From assembly GCA_948471035.1 (NCBI GenBank), contig CAOKRC010000017.1, positions 1 to 37,561 on the forward strand: a DNA stretch of 37,561 bases, in the 5' to 3' direction. A program made the position numbers and the translations under genes. Below the pieces are notes generated by a model. That model did no database searches. It saw only the letters and a program-made list of their open reading frames with translations, and was not told the DNA's origin. Positions 1 through 8,555 of this stretch are shown here, in pieces. The DNA comes from an uncultured Clostridium sp. (GTDB lineage Bacteria > Bacillota > Clostridia > TANB77 > CAG-508). Every line of letters starts with the position of its first letter. Position 1 is the stretch's first letter.

Positions 1-288
1 TTTTTGTACATTTTTATTTTGCCCTTTTTGTACATTCATATTTTACCACTAATACTCGCTTAATTTACTGCATAAGGTTACGTATATCTTTTGGGCTTTG
101 GCTTGTTATGTAGTCTTACCCTCTTATACAGCCTTGGTATTAAGTTTTTGTTCATCGAGCCAAGATTTTGATACACACTTCCTTTACTTCCACCTCACGA
201 TGGATAGCTTGTGCTTCTCTATGTGGTTGGCGATATATACCTCCACTACGGACTTTCACCGATTAGTTAAACGACATGCCTGTCGTAC
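1..288 (-). mobile_element. 5' part of a group II intron (class C-like), cut by the window edge
   Basis: Read on the minus strand from about 288, the sequence begins GTACGACAGGCATG, then has CTAATCGGTGAAAGTCCG, a GAGGTGGAAGTAAAGGAAG block, an ATGAACAAAAACTT block and ACATAACAAGCCAAAGCCC. These match, in order, the domain I blocks I remember from bacterial class C group II introns (GGCAUG, GGUGAGAGUCC, CUGAAGGAAG, GAGGAACACGAACUU, GCAUAACAAAACAAAGUCC). The 5' end lies a few bases after a terminator hairpin at 296-328, which is the known target of class C introns. The maturase gene and 3' end would lie left of the window. An ORF in the other direction over this stretch is a shadow. The 5' boundary is accurate to a few bases only. 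Confidence 0.75.
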
Positions 289-295
289 ATACAAA

Positions 296-328
296 AAAAC
301 ACAAAATTCGAGCTAAATTTTGTGTTTT
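296..328 (-). terminator. Terminator of the DUF4143 ATPase gene; intron target
   Basis: A 13-bp perfect inverted repeat (AAAACACAAAATT and its complement, 7-base loop) is followed on the minus strand by a T run, 12 bases after the ATPase stop codon. The group II intron begins about 8 bases downstream of the stem. Confidence 0.8.
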
Positions 329-339
329 CATTTTTATGT

Positions 340-1596
340 TTATATACACTGAACAGGAATATAGGTATTTTTAGAATCTATTGGTACTATTTTATCTATA
401 GTACAAACTATTCCGCCTCCTCCTATTTGTAAACCTATATTTTCAAGTACTTTGAAATTTTTAATCATTTCCTTATTAGGATTGCCTGTTTTCTTTATTT
501 CTATAGGATATACTGTTCCGTCTTTAATAATAAGCAAATCAATTTCTTTTCCTGTTGTATCTCTATAGTAGTTTAAATATAATCGCGGATCTTTATTATC
601 ATTTACATATGATTTTACAATTTCCATTATCACATAGTTTTCAAATATAGCTCCATTATATGCACTAATTTGTAGTGTCTTCGCATCCGAATATCCTGCT
701 AAATAGCATGCAAATCCTGTGTCTGTAAAATATAATTTAGGTCTTTTTATTATTTTCTTTATAAGATTATTATAATATGGTTGTAATAAATATACTAATC
801 CAGATGTTCTTAATATTGATATCCATTTTTGTGCTGTTTTTATATCTATATCTACATCTTTTGCTATATCATTATAATTTAGCTCTTGCCCAGTTCTTGC
901 AGCAACTGCTGACATAAAAGTTAAAAACTTAATTTCATCTTTTATACTTATCATATCTCTTATATCTCTTTCTATATATGTCCTAAGATAGGCATTATAA
1001 AACTTTTCTGGAGATATTTCATTATTTTGATATATTTCTGGATATGAACCTTTTAATATTCTTTCAAATAGTTCATTTATATTTAATTTTGTATTATTTT
1101 CCTTTTTTCTGCATTCTTCATATGTTGGTATAAAACTTTTTTGGGTATATCCTGTAATCTCTGCATTTGATAACCCATACATATCTATAATTCCAACTCT
1201 ACCTGCTAAAGATTCACTTACATTTTGCATCATAACGAACATTTGCGAACCTGTTAAATAGTACATTCCATATGAATTTGCTTTGTCTTCCATTCTTTTT
1301 TTATCTACACTAATTTTTATATATGGTAACAGCTCAGTTGCGTATTGTATTTCATCAATTATTAATGGTGTACCATATTTTTCTATAAATGTAGCTGGAT
1401 CTGTTTTTGCTAAAGCCCTTTGTATTGGGTCATCTAATGTTACATATTTTATATCTTGCTTTTTTTCTTTTATAATTTTTTCTAAGATAGTTGTTTTACC
1501 TACTTGGCGTGGTCCACATATTAATAACACAGGAAATGTCTTTGAATTTGCTTGTATATCATCTTCTAATAATCTTTTTATATAGTAACCATTCAT
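340..1596 (-). CDS. ATP-binding protein with AAA and DUF4143 domains
   Basis: A 418-residue protein of the widespread AAA plus DUF4143 family. Seen: Walker A GPRQVGKTT at residues 28-36; Walker B-like PLIIDEIQ near 80; a sensor-type segment YYLTGSQ near 115; a C-terminal DUF4143 region with GKEIDLLI and YPIEIKK, a PD-(D/E)xK-like D...E-x-K arrangement. Length is normal for the family. A GGAG ribosome site sits 8 bases before the ATG. It is a single-gene unit with a terminator on each side. Members are often called predicted ATPases; some occur near mobile elements or toxin-antitoxin loci, but the function is not established. All CGG triplets in this gene are out of frame (for example GGC GGA at 413). 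Confidence 0.9.
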   Translation of the reverse strand: MNGYYIKRLLEDDIQANSKTFPVLLICGPRQVGKTTILEKIIKEKKQDIKYVTLDDPIQRALAKTDPATFIEKYGTPLIIDEIQYATELLPYIKISVDKKRMEDKANSYGMYYLTGSQMFVMMQNVSESLAGRVGIIDMYGLSNAEITGYTQKSFIPTYEECRKKENNTKLNINELFERILKGSYPEIYQNNEISPEKFYNAYLRTYIERDIRDMISIKDEIKFLTFMSAVAARTGQELNYNDIAKDVDIDIKTAQKWISILRTSGLVYLLQPYYNNLIKKIIKRPKLYFTDTGFACYLAGYSDAKTLQISAYNGAIFENYVIMEIVKSYVNDNKDPRLYLNYYRDTTGKEIDLLIIKDGTVYPIEIKKTGNPNKEMIKNFKVLENIGLQIGGGGIVCTIDKIVPIDSKNTYIPVQCI

Positions 1597-1676
1597 AGTT
1601 TTCTCCTTTTTTGATTTATTTGGACTGCAATTCCATTTTAATCTATTTTTTTTGTTCTGTCAAGTTTATTATATGC

Positions 1677-1715
1677 AAAAATCACAAAACTCTAAACAAA
1701 TTTTGTGATTTTTTT
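1677..1715 (-). terminator. Terminator after the LCP gene
   Basis: Inverted repeat AAAAATCACAAAA / TTTTGTGATTTTT with an 11-base loop, about 100 bases past the LCP stop codon. The arms end in T/A runs, so it could work in both directions. Confidence 0.65.
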
Positions 1716-1721
1716 ATTTTA

Positions 1722-1814
1722 CTAATTTTGCATATCGATTAGTTTTTGATACGAATCTTTTAATATTTTTTCATATCTATTTTCCATATACTTCCCTATA
1801 TTAAACTTTTTCAT
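1722..1814 (-). CDS. Possible 30-codon small ORF after the LCP gene
   Basis: The ATG follows the LCP stop codon by three bases (TAA GGA ATG). The reading frame encodes 30 residues, beginning MKKFNIGKYMENRYE and ending KLIDMQN, Lys-rich and hydrophilic. There is an AAGGA directly before the ATG, too close for normal initiation, so expression would need coupling to the gene upstream. It could equally be a remnant of a longer gene. No family is recognised. Confidence 0.2.
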   Translation of the reverse strand: MKKFNIGKYMENRYEKILKDSYQKLIDMQN

Positions 1815-1817
1815 TCC

Positions 1818-2874
1818 TTATTTACTATACCCTGTCTTTTTCACAATTTTTTCACTAATTTCTTTTACTTTTGCACTTGGTTCATAACCTGTTTGACCAT
1901 ATACTTTTTCATGTAATTCTTTTACATTAGATTCTAGTGTAATTGGAGGTCCATACCATACACCATTTATTGTTGCTCCTTTTGTGTTATATGGCCAACC
2001 TGTAGAATCAGTTATTTTATACCCTGCAAGTTGTGGTATTAGTGAAATTATTTCCCCTGAATTTATATTTGTATATATTTTTGGAAGTAATGTGTCTGCT
2101 AGTTTATTCAATTGCCCTACACTCATTTTTTTAGCTTTATCTACAACTGCCATCATTACATCTCTCATTCGTTCTGTACGTTTATAATCTCCTCCAGCTG
2201 TATAACGAATTCTACCATATGCTAATGCTTGAACTCCATTTAAAGTTTGTGTTCCAGTTTTTGTAACATGGCTTGCTTTATTTCCAGTTACATTATTTAT
2301 TTCATCAATATATCCATTTATATATTTCAATTCTTCACTTGTTATATTTACACTTACTCCACCAACTGCATTTACTATATCTACTACTGATTCAAAATTA
2401 ACTGTAACAAATTCTTTTATGTTTAAGTCTAAATTTGTATTTAGAGTACTCATTGCAAGTGCTGCTCCGGCCATATGCATATGCATGTGTAACTTTATCT
2501 AAACTTCTTCCTGTTAATTCTAAATATGTATCTCTATATACTGATGTTAATTTTACTTCTTTAGTTTTTTCATCGATTGTTGCAAGTATTATACAGTCGC
2601 TTCTTGTCCCCGTTATTAATTCATTACTTCTACTATCCACTCCAAATATCGCTATGGTTCTATAACCATTCATTTTTTCTTCTACACCTTCTGTTACTTC
2701 TATATCACTAGATGCTATTTCTACATAATTCACCTTACCTAACTTATCATTTACATACCAAACGCCAATTCCTACACATATTCCTACTATAATTATTAAT
2801 ATCAAAAGTATTACTAATAATACTTTACCAAATGTTTTCATACTTTTTTTCTCTTTTACTTGACTCTTTTCCAT
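1818..2874 (-). CDS. LytR-CpsA-Psr (LCP) family cell-wall ligase, joined across a CGG +1 shift
   Basis: LCP proteins transfer lipid-linked wall teichoic acids or capsular polysaccharides to peptidoglycan on the outer face of the membrane. Joined across one +1 shift, the product has about 351 residues: a short Lys-rich cytoplasmic start, one membrane segment near 17-41, then the extracellular LCP domain. Seen LCP motifs: GVDSR, GTRSDCIIL and SVYRDTYLEL before the shift; NAVGGV, YGRIRYT and YKRTERMRDVM after it. At 2467-2469 the in-frame codon is CGG (GGC CGG AGC); dropping the C gives ...YAYGGAALAM, the expected Gly-Gly run. Read conventionally, both halves would be useless fragments. The polysaccharide cluster 7 kb away is a plausible source of substrate (inference). 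Confidence 0.88.
2467..2469 (-). other. CGG +1 shift site 1 (LCP gene)
   Basis: Frame-0 codon 136 of the LCP gene is CGG, preceded by GGC. The correct frame resumes one base later at GGA (Gly). The position is in phase with both the upstream frame (start 2874) and the downstream frame. Confidence 0.85.
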
Positions 2875-2896
2875 AATTCACTCTATCTCCTATTTT

Positions 2897-4621
2897 TTAC
2901 ATCTTCTCAGGCATATTTATTCCTAATATTTTAGCTCCATTTTTTAGTACCAGATTTGTAGCATATGTTAAATATATTCGTGCATCTTGTATAGACTTGT
3001 CTTCTACTATTATTTTATTTTCATTATAGAAACTACTAAATGCCTTTGATAAATCTATTAAGTATCTAGCAATAACTGATGGTTCATTTTTGTTTGTTGC
3101 CTGTTCTATTATATTTGTGAATGAATAAATTAGCTTTAATATAGCAATTTCTTCTTTTCCTAACAACTTATTAAAATCCACTTTTCCTATTTCAGGTATT
3201 TCTTGTACTTTATTTAATATGCTATTTGTACGTACATATGTATATTGTATGTAAGGTCCTGTTTCTCCACTAAAGTTTAGCATCGTATCCCAATCGAATA
3301 TCTCATCTTTTATTCTCGCTCCAGATAAATCGTTAAATATTACTGCTCCAATTCCTACTTTTTTTGCTATATCTTGTTTTTCTTCTTCTGTAAAATCTGG
3401 ATTTTTCTCTTCTATTATATCTTTAACTCTTGAAATTGATTCTTTTAATAAGTCTTCTACTTTTATTACATTTCCTTCTCTTGTAGACATTTTTCCATCT
3501 TTTAAGTGTACCATTCCATATGAAACATGTTCCAATCCATTTTGGCATTTTTCGCTTATTCCTAAAAGTTTAGCAACTTCAAATACTTGTTTAAAATGTA
3601 AGTTTTGTTCATAAGCAACTACATATAAACATTTATCGAAATTATAAGTTCTTGCTCTATATAGTATTGCAGCAAGGTCACGTGTAGCATATATTGTAGA
3701 ACCATTTGATTTACATACAATACAAGGTGGCATTTTTTGTTCTTCTAAATCTATTATTCTTGCTCCTTCTGATTCTACTAATTTACCTGTTTTTTCTAAT
3801 ATATCTATAACTTCATCTGTTTTATCTTGATAAAATGCTTCTCCATTTAAAGAATCAAATTTTATATCTAGCAAGTCATATATTCTATAAAATTCTTTTA
3901 AACTAACTTCTCTAAATTTTTCCCAAAGCTCTTTACAATATTTATCTCCTTGTTCTAATTTCTTAAAGTTATCTCTACAAATTTCTAATACAGTTTCATC
4001 TTCTTTACAAAGAGTATTTATTCTTACATAAATTTTAGTTAATTCTTCTATAGGATTTTCTTCTATATTATATTCTTCGCCCCATCTTTTATAACCCTCT
4101 ATCATCTTACCAAATTGTGTTCCATAATCACCTAAATGGTTTATTCCTATTGTGTTATATCCTAAATATTTATACATATTATATAAAGCTCTACCAATTA
4201 AAGTTGTTCTTAAATGCCCTATATGAAAAGGTTTTGCAATATTAGGTGATGAATATTCTACAATTACAGTTTTATCATTACCCAAATTTGATTTTCCATA
4301 GTTTTCTTTCTTATTATCTATTTCTTCTAAAGCAACTTTAGCTATTTCTAATTTTGAAATGGTAAAGTTTAAATATCCTCCTGCAATCTCTACTTTTTCT
4401 ATATCTGTTCCCGTAATATCTATTTTTTGTTTTATTTCTTGGGCAATAATATTTGGTGCCTTTTTCAATTCTTTTGCAAGTCTAAAACATGGAAACGCAT
4501 AATCTCCCATATTAGAATCTTTTGGTATTTCTATATAAGTTACTAATTCCTGTTCATTAATGCTAGTTACTTTGCTTATAATACTCGCTATTCCTTGTTT
4601 AAAATCTTTCATTTGCTTCAC
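2897..4621 (-). CDS. argS: Arginyl-tRNA synthetase
   Basis: Class I synthetase that charges tRNA-Arg with arginine. The 574-residue length is normal. Seen: N-terminal additional domain with GDYAFPCFRLAKELKKAP near 40-56; the HIGH signature in SSPNIAKPFHIGHLRTT near 130-145; the KMSKS-equivalent in KDGKMSTREGNVI near 380-392; and a C-terminal DALR anticodon-binding domain (FNDLSGARI onward). The start is set by the ATG at 4621. No T-box or other leader fits in the roughly 40 bases between this start and the preceding terminator. No CGG is in frame anywhere in this long, conserved gene. It matters to the CGG question because its tRNA substrates decide how CGG is read, but the protein itself looks ordinary. 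Confidence 0.97.
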   Translation of the reverse strand: MKQMKDFKQGIASIISKVTSINEQELVTYIEIPKDSNMGDYAFPCFRLAKELKKAPNIIAQEIKQKIDITGTDIEKVEIAGGYLNFTISKLEIAKVALEEIDNKKENYGKSNLGNDKTVIVEYSSPNIAKPFHIGHLRTTLIGRALYNMYKYLGYNTIGINHLGDYGTQFGKMIEGYKRWGEEYNIEENPIEELTKIYVRINTLCKEDETVLEICRDNFKKLEQGDKYCKELWEKFREVSLKEFYRIYDLLDIKFDSLNGEAFYQDKTDEVIDILEKTGKLVESEGARIIDLEEQKMPPCIVCKSNGSTIYATRDLAAILYRARTYNFDKCLYVVAYEQNLHFKQVFEVAKLLGISEKCQNGLEHVSYGMVHLKDGKMSTREGNVIKVEDLLKESISRVKDIIEEKNPDFTEEEKQDIAKKVGIGAVIFNDLSGARIKDEIFDWDTMLNFSGETGPYIQYTYVRTNSILNKVQEIPEIGKVDFNKLLGKEEIAILKLIYSFTNIIEQATNKNEPSVIARYLIDLSKAFSSFYNENKIIVEDKSIQDARIYLTYATNLVLKNGAKILGINMPEKM

Positions 4622-4661
4622 CCTTTATCTAATTTTCCCTAAACTTTTTTTACATTATATC

Positions 4662-4702
4662 AAAAAGAGTACAAAAACAAAAGTGTTTTTGTACTCTTTT
4701 TT
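4662..4702 (-). terminator. Strong terminator between the membrane-protein gene and argS
   Basis: A 17-bp inverted repeat (AAAAAGAGTACAAAAAC and its complement) with a 6-base loop, T-rich on both sides. It ends the transcript of the gene at 4721 and leaves argS with its own short promoter region. Confidence 0.85.
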
Positions 4703-4720
4703 GTAAATTTTGTGTACCCT

Positions 4721-5410
4721 CTAAATATATATTCCTAAATAATAGAATATTAATGATATTACATAATAAATAGCGTATATTATAACAAATCTTTTAACAA
4801 ATTTAGAATTTTGTTCTTCTCCGCATAATGCTTTAGCTGAAAAGTATACAAGTATTATACTTACAACTGAACAAAAACTTGAAAATCTACTAATTACAGG
4901 TGAAGCATTAGTACTTATTAATGAGATTAAAGTTACAATTGACACAAGTACTACTGGTATTTTTGCAATTGTTATTGAAGTGATAGTAGTAATTAAAGAT
5001 TTCTTATTTTCTTTATTCATAAAATATACTATTCCTGATAATACTAATATGTTTATTACTGGAGCTATTGTATATTTTATAATTCTCAATATTCTTTCTA
5101 CTGCTAAATTTCCAGACCAATATTTACTTGTTATAACTGGTATTATTACGTCTATAAATTCTGCTATCACCCAAATTGCTATGAATATTATAGCAATTTT
5201 AAATGTTTTATTTGTGCTGTCTTCTACAATGCTTTTAATTGTTCCAAATGGATCTTTAAACATAGATTTAACAAATCCAGTTGCTTCTTTTGCATCATTT
5301 TTAATGTCTACGTTTTTAATTGTATCTTTTACTTGATTAACTGCATCCACTGTCTCCTTTTTTAATTCTTCTGTGTTTACTGTTTGTTCTTGATTTTTGT
5401 TTTCTTCCAT
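4721..5410 (-). CDS. Polytopic membrane protein (Yip1-like), function unknown
   Basis: A 229-residue protein. The first 65 residues are hydrophilic, charged and probably partly coiled (repeated K/E/D, TVDAVNQVKDTIKNV). About five membrane helices follow, from about residue 70 to the end, including IAIIFIAIWVIAEF, VINILVLSGIVYF and VVLVSIVTLISLI. The layout resembles Yip1/YIF1-domain proteins of Clostridia, but I see no diagnostic motif. Single-gene unit with its own downstream terminator; GGGGAAT lies before the ATG. Codon use matches the neighbours. Confidence 0.75.
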   Translation of the reverse strand: MEENKNQEQTVNTEELKKETVDAVNQVKDTIKNVDIKNDAKEATGFVKSMFKDPFGTIKSIVEDSTNKTFKIAIIFIAIWVIAEFIDVIIPVITSKYWSGNLAVERILRIIKYTIAPVINILVLSGIVYFMNKENKKSLITTITSITIAKIPVVLVSIVTLISLISTNASPVISRFSSFCSVVSIILVYFSAKALCGEEQNSKFVKRFVIIYAIYYVISLIFYYLGIYI

Positions 5411-5507
5411 AATTCATTCCCCTTTTATTTTTTATATTTTATTATATGTTTATAATAAACCAAATATTATAATGTTTTTTTATTCAACTTTGTTCTAAAA
5501 ACTAGCA

Positions 5508-6645
5508 TTAATCCCCCAAACAAATTCCTATACTTCTTGCAGTTTTAACTAAATCATGATCCATAGTTACTCTTCTTATATTACTTTCTTTAGTATTTCC
5601 AGAAACTGCTCCTATTTCTTTATTATCTCCAACAACATCTTCTAATGGAACTGAATCAAGTTTTCCGTTCTTTAATACAGCAAGAACCCCAAATTTTCCT
5701 TCTATTGCAAGCCCGCATTGCTTTTGCTCCATATTTTGTAGATAAAACCCTATCAAATGCTGTTGGTGTTCCTCCTCTTTGCATATATCCTAAAGTTGTA
5801 TTTCTAGCTTCTAATCCTGTTAAAGATTCTAATTCTTTTGCAACACGTACTCCTGCTCCACCAAGTTTTGTATTATCAACACCTTTACCATTATCACGAA
5901 CACCTTCTACAGATATTTCTCCATCTTTAGGTGCTGCACCTTCTGCAACAACAACAACACTAAATCTTTTTCCCTTTTTTACTCTATCTTTTATTTTGTC
6001 AGCTGCTTTGTTTATATCGTATGGTATTTCTGGTATTAATGCAACATCTCCACCACCTGCAATTGCAGATTCAAGAGCAATCCAACCAGCATATCTTCCC
6101 ATAACTTCTAGAACCATTATTCTATGATGTGTTTCTCCTGTTGTATGAAGTCTATCTATTGCTTCTGCAGCAACAGATACCGCAGTATTATATCCAAATG
6201 TAATATCTGTACATGCGACATCATTATCTATTGTTTTTGGAACTCCTATAACATTTATTCCTTTTAAAGATAAATCTCTTGCTGATTTTTGTGTTCCATC
6301 ACCACCAAGTGTAAATACACAATCGAATCCATCATCTTTTACATTTTGTACACATTTATCTGATAAATCTTTATATACAACTTGTCCATTTTCTTCTACT
6401 TTATAATTAAACACGTTTGAATTAGTTGATGAACCTATAATAGAACCACCTTTATGAAGAATTCCTGATGCAGTATTATATGTGTCTAATCGTACATAAT
6501 CATTATTTAATAAACCTTTATATCCCTCTATAAATCCATAACATTCTATACCATTTTGTTCTGCTGTTTTAACTATTGCACGTATTACAGCATTAAATCC
6601 TGAAACATCTCCACCATTTGCTAGTATTGCTACTTTTTTTACCAT
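5508..6645 (-). CDS. pfkA: 6-phosphofructokinase, joined across a CGG +1 shift
   Basis: Phosphorylates fructose 6-phosphate at C1, the committing step of glycolysis. Joined product about 378 residues. Seen: GGDVSGFNAVIR near 11-22; GGDGTQKSA near 114, where Gly after GGD is typical of ATP-users; PKTIDND with the catalytic Asp; MGRYAGWIA; and TTLGYMQRGGTPTAFDR before the shift. The Gly (GGDG) plus Lys (PKTIDND) pair is typical of group III enzymes, so the phosphoryl donor is probably ATP but not certain. At 5713-5715 the in-frame codon is CGG (ATG CGG GCT); resuming at GGG gives ...GAKAMGLAIEGKFGVL, matching the conserved xLAIEGKFG helix and strand. GGAG lies 10 bases before the ATG. An essential glycolytic enzyme split this way argues for efficient recoding rather than a dead gene. 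Confidence 0.9.
5713..5715 (-). other. CGG +1 shift site 2 (pfkA)
   Basis: Frame-0 CGG preceded by ATG; frame resumes at GGG. Position 5715 is in phase with the start at 6645, and 5714 is in phase with the downstream open frame. The C-terminal ~70 residues depend on this shift. Confidence 0.85.
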
Positions 6646-6782
6646 AGCTTAACATCTCCTTTTTATAACTTAACACACTTATTATATCAATAATATTTAG
6701 TTTTACAATAGTTTTTTTAATTTTTTATAAATTTTTACTTACAATTTAACGCTACAAAAAATATTATGTCTTTATTTGATAA

Positions 6783-7136
6783 TCATATGTTATCGATTCC
6801 TCCATCTAACTGATATAGATTTGTATATCCCATTTTCTTTAGACTAATTATAGCTTTTTTGCTTCTTCCTCCACTTTGACAGTATACAATAATAAGTTGT
6901 TCTTTATTTTCAATTATTTTAGAAATCCTATTTTCTAATTCATAATATGGTATACAAATTGCTCCATTTAAATGATATTCATTATATTCTTGAATGCTTC
7001 TTACATCAAGTAAAATTCCATTAGAAACATTTCTTAATAATTCTTTTGCCTCAACATATGTGATTAAATTATCACCTCTAAAAAACTTCATTTTTAAAAC
7101 ATTTTTTAATCCTTTCTTAACTGTATTAAGTCTCAT
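6783..7136 (-). CDS. Single-domain rhodanese-like protein
   Basis: Sulfurtransferase-type domain of about 117 residues. Seen: YVEAKELL; LLDVRSIQEYNEYHL..GAICIPY, the CH2A-type stretch; the active-site loop VYCQSGGRSKKA, which keeps the catalytic Cys and the following Arg; and a C-terminal GYTNLYQLDGGI. I place the start at 7136 because a GGAAGGG ribosome site lies 5-6 bases before that ATG; the open frame reaches upstream to 7238 but without a ribosome site. The N-terminal 20 residues are basic and amphipathic. The redox operon is next along, so a role in sulfur or persulfide handling is reasonable (inference). Stop codon TGA. Confidence 0.85.
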   Translation of the reverse strand: MRLNTVKKGLKNVLKMKFFRGDNLITYVEAKELLRNVSNGILLDVRSIQEYNEYHLNGAICIPYYELENRISKIIENKEQLIIVYCQSGGRSKKAIISLKKMGYTNLYQLDGGIDNI

Positions 7137-7239
7137 AATTACCCTTCCTTTTATAATACTGATTAATTTAACAAAGTATATTATTTTTCTATTTAGTATT
7201 AATGCTCCAAAGGCCTTGCAAAAAACCTCCTTTAACACA

Positions 7240-7620
7240 GTAACACATTACTTTATATATAATATTAAAGTAATGCGTATTTTGTTAATTTATATTTTGT
7301 ATTTTCGTTTTTCAAAATCCAGTTTTTTTCACAATATCGTTACTATTTTGCAGTATTGTTACATATTTTGTGTTTTGTTTCATTTTTATTGCAAATATTG
7401 TTCAGTTATGTGTCAAAACTTCCATGTTATGTTTACAAATTTGTTTACATTATTATTTTTTTGTCTAAAAATAGTTGATGTGGATAATGTGGATAACTCT
7501 GTGAATAACTATTTTAAGCCACTTTTTAGTCACAATTTATTCACATTGTCTGGCAGTGAATTTTCATATAAATTTATTTACATTTTTTTCTAAAAATTAT
7601 GTGTACATACTTTTTATTTA
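7240..7620. promoter_or_regulatory. AT-rich gap with a cluster of DnaA-box-like 9-mers
   Basis: This ~380-base non-coding stretch holds two adjacent TGTGGATAA (7479-7487, 7488-7496), then TGTGAATAA (7500-7508), then the opposite-strand TTATTCACA (7537-7545). The first two are exact matches to the DnaA box TTATCCACA on the minus strand; the others differ by one base. The 200 bases before them are extremely T-rich and could melt easily. Replication-origin-like, but dnaA and dnaN are not nearby in this window. An ORF running through here on the plus strand looks spurious. Confidence 0.5.
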
Positions 7621-7626
7621 AAGTCA

Positions 7627-7663
7627 AAAATAGTAGCCTCTTTATTATAAAGGCTACTATTTT
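7627..7663 (-). terminator. Terminator of the thiol-redox operon
   Basis: A perfect 13-bp stem (AAAATAGTAGCCT and complement), 11-base loop, followed by T-rich sequence on the minus strand, directly after the trxA stop codon. Confidence 0.85.
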
Positions 7664-7664
7664 C

Positions 7665-7976
7665 TTATTTTATCATATCTAATATTTCTTCCTTGCTTCT
7701 TACACCAACTGCTTGATTTACTAATTTACCATTATTAATTACCACAAGAGTTGGTATACTCATTACGCTAAAAGCACTAGCTAGTTCTTGTTCTTCATCT
7801 ACATTTATTTTTCCTACTTTTACTCTTCCTTCTACCTCTTCTGCAACTGCATCTACGATTGGTGATACCATTTTACAAGGTCCACACCAACTAGCCCAGA
7901 AATCTAACAATACTGGTACATTTGATTTTGAAACCTCTTCTTCAAAATTTTTACTTGTAATTTTTATTACTGACAT
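7665..7976 (-). CDS. trxA: Thioredoxin
   Basis: Cytoplasmic dithiol-disulfide carrier of 103 residues, the classic thioredoxin length. Seen: LLDFWASWCGPCKMVSP with the CGPC redox centre near residue 30; the cis-proline loop MSIPTLVV; and the C-terminal GVRSKEEILDMI helix. I chose the ATG at 7976 because AAAGGAG lies directly upstream; a GTG at 7994 lies upstream of that ribosome site. Last gene of an operon with a TlpA-like protein, CcdA and thioredoxin reductase, so it should be reduced by TrxB and pass electrons to CcdA (inference from known pathways). Confidence 0.96.
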   Translation of the reverse strand: MSVIKITSKNFEEEVSKSNVPVLLDFWASWCGPCKMVSPIVDAVAEEVEGRVKVGKINVDEEQELASAFSVMSIPTLVVINNGKLVNQAVGVRSKEEILDMIK

Positions 7977-7990
7977 CTTCACTTCTCCTT

Positions 7991-8545
7991 TCACATTATA
8001 TTATTTATATTTTTTTGTAAAGTTTCTAAATTAATCATACCTTGGTGTATACGACTAATTTGAAAATCTTTATTTATAAACATAGTTACTGGATAACCTG
8101 TTATTCTATAAGTAGTTATAGCATTTCCATTTATATCATAATATATAGGAAATGTATATCCTTGCCCAGTTATATATTTATTAACTTCAGCTTTATCATC
8201 TTCTATTGTTGAATTTACCATTAAAAATACAACATCATCTTTATATTTATTATATAATTCTTGAAAATATTCCATTTCTATTTTACAATATCCGCACCAA
8301 GTAGTCCAGAAATTTATTACTATTGGTTTTCCTTTAAATGATGATAATTTTACCTCTTCACCTTTATCATTGTATACACTGAAATCCTTTGCTCCATTTA
8401 ACATTGCTTCTTGTTCTTTTATACTTTCTTTTTGTGGTTCTTTGTTTTGAATTTTAGTGTTTAATATAGTATATACTCTACTTATGCCAATCATTACTAA
8501 AATAAAAATTATAATAATTATTATATATTTTAACTTCTTATCCAT
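7991..8545 (-). CDS. TlpA/ResA-like membrane-anchored thioredoxin-fold protein
   Basis: Extracytoplasmic thiol-disulfide oxidoreductase of 184 residues. An N-terminal membrane anchor (residues 5-25, Ile-rich, after MDKKLK) is followed by a ~30-residue linker and a TlpA/AhpC-TSA-type domain. Seen: VKLSSFKGKPIVINFWTTWCGYCK with the CGYC centre near residue 83; VVFLMVNS; and the cis-proline loop TGYPVTMF. It is the expected outside partner of CcdA, which is encoded 10 bases upstream. Its targets cannot be told from the sequence: cytochrome c maturation genes are absent here, so repair of cell-surface protein thiols is as likely. Confidence 0.92.
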   Translation of the reverse strand: MDKKLKYIIIIIIFILVMIGISRVYTILNTKIQNKEPQKESIKEQEAMLNGAKDFSVYNDKGEEVKLSSFKGKPIVINFWTTWCGYCKIEMEYFQELYNKYKDDVVFLMVNSTIEDDKAEVNKYITGQGYTFPIYYDINGNAITTYRITGYPVTMFINKDFQISRIHQGMINLETLQKNINNIM

Positions 8546-8555
8546 ATTAATTCTC

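Noticed and set aside
98-316. Plus-strand 72-codon ORF over the left edge
   Set aside because: It is antisense to the conserved group II intron blocks; its apparent coding is a by-product of RNA sequence conservation.
4622-4661. T-box or other leader control of argS
   Set aside because: Only about 40 bases separate the terminator from the start codon; too short for a T-box, and no specifier or T-box core sequence is present.
6994-7593. Plus-strand ORF of 199 codons across the rhodanese gene and the AT-rich gap
   Set aside because: Phe/Leu-rich low-complexity translation of T-rich DNA, antisense to a recognised gene, no ribosome site.
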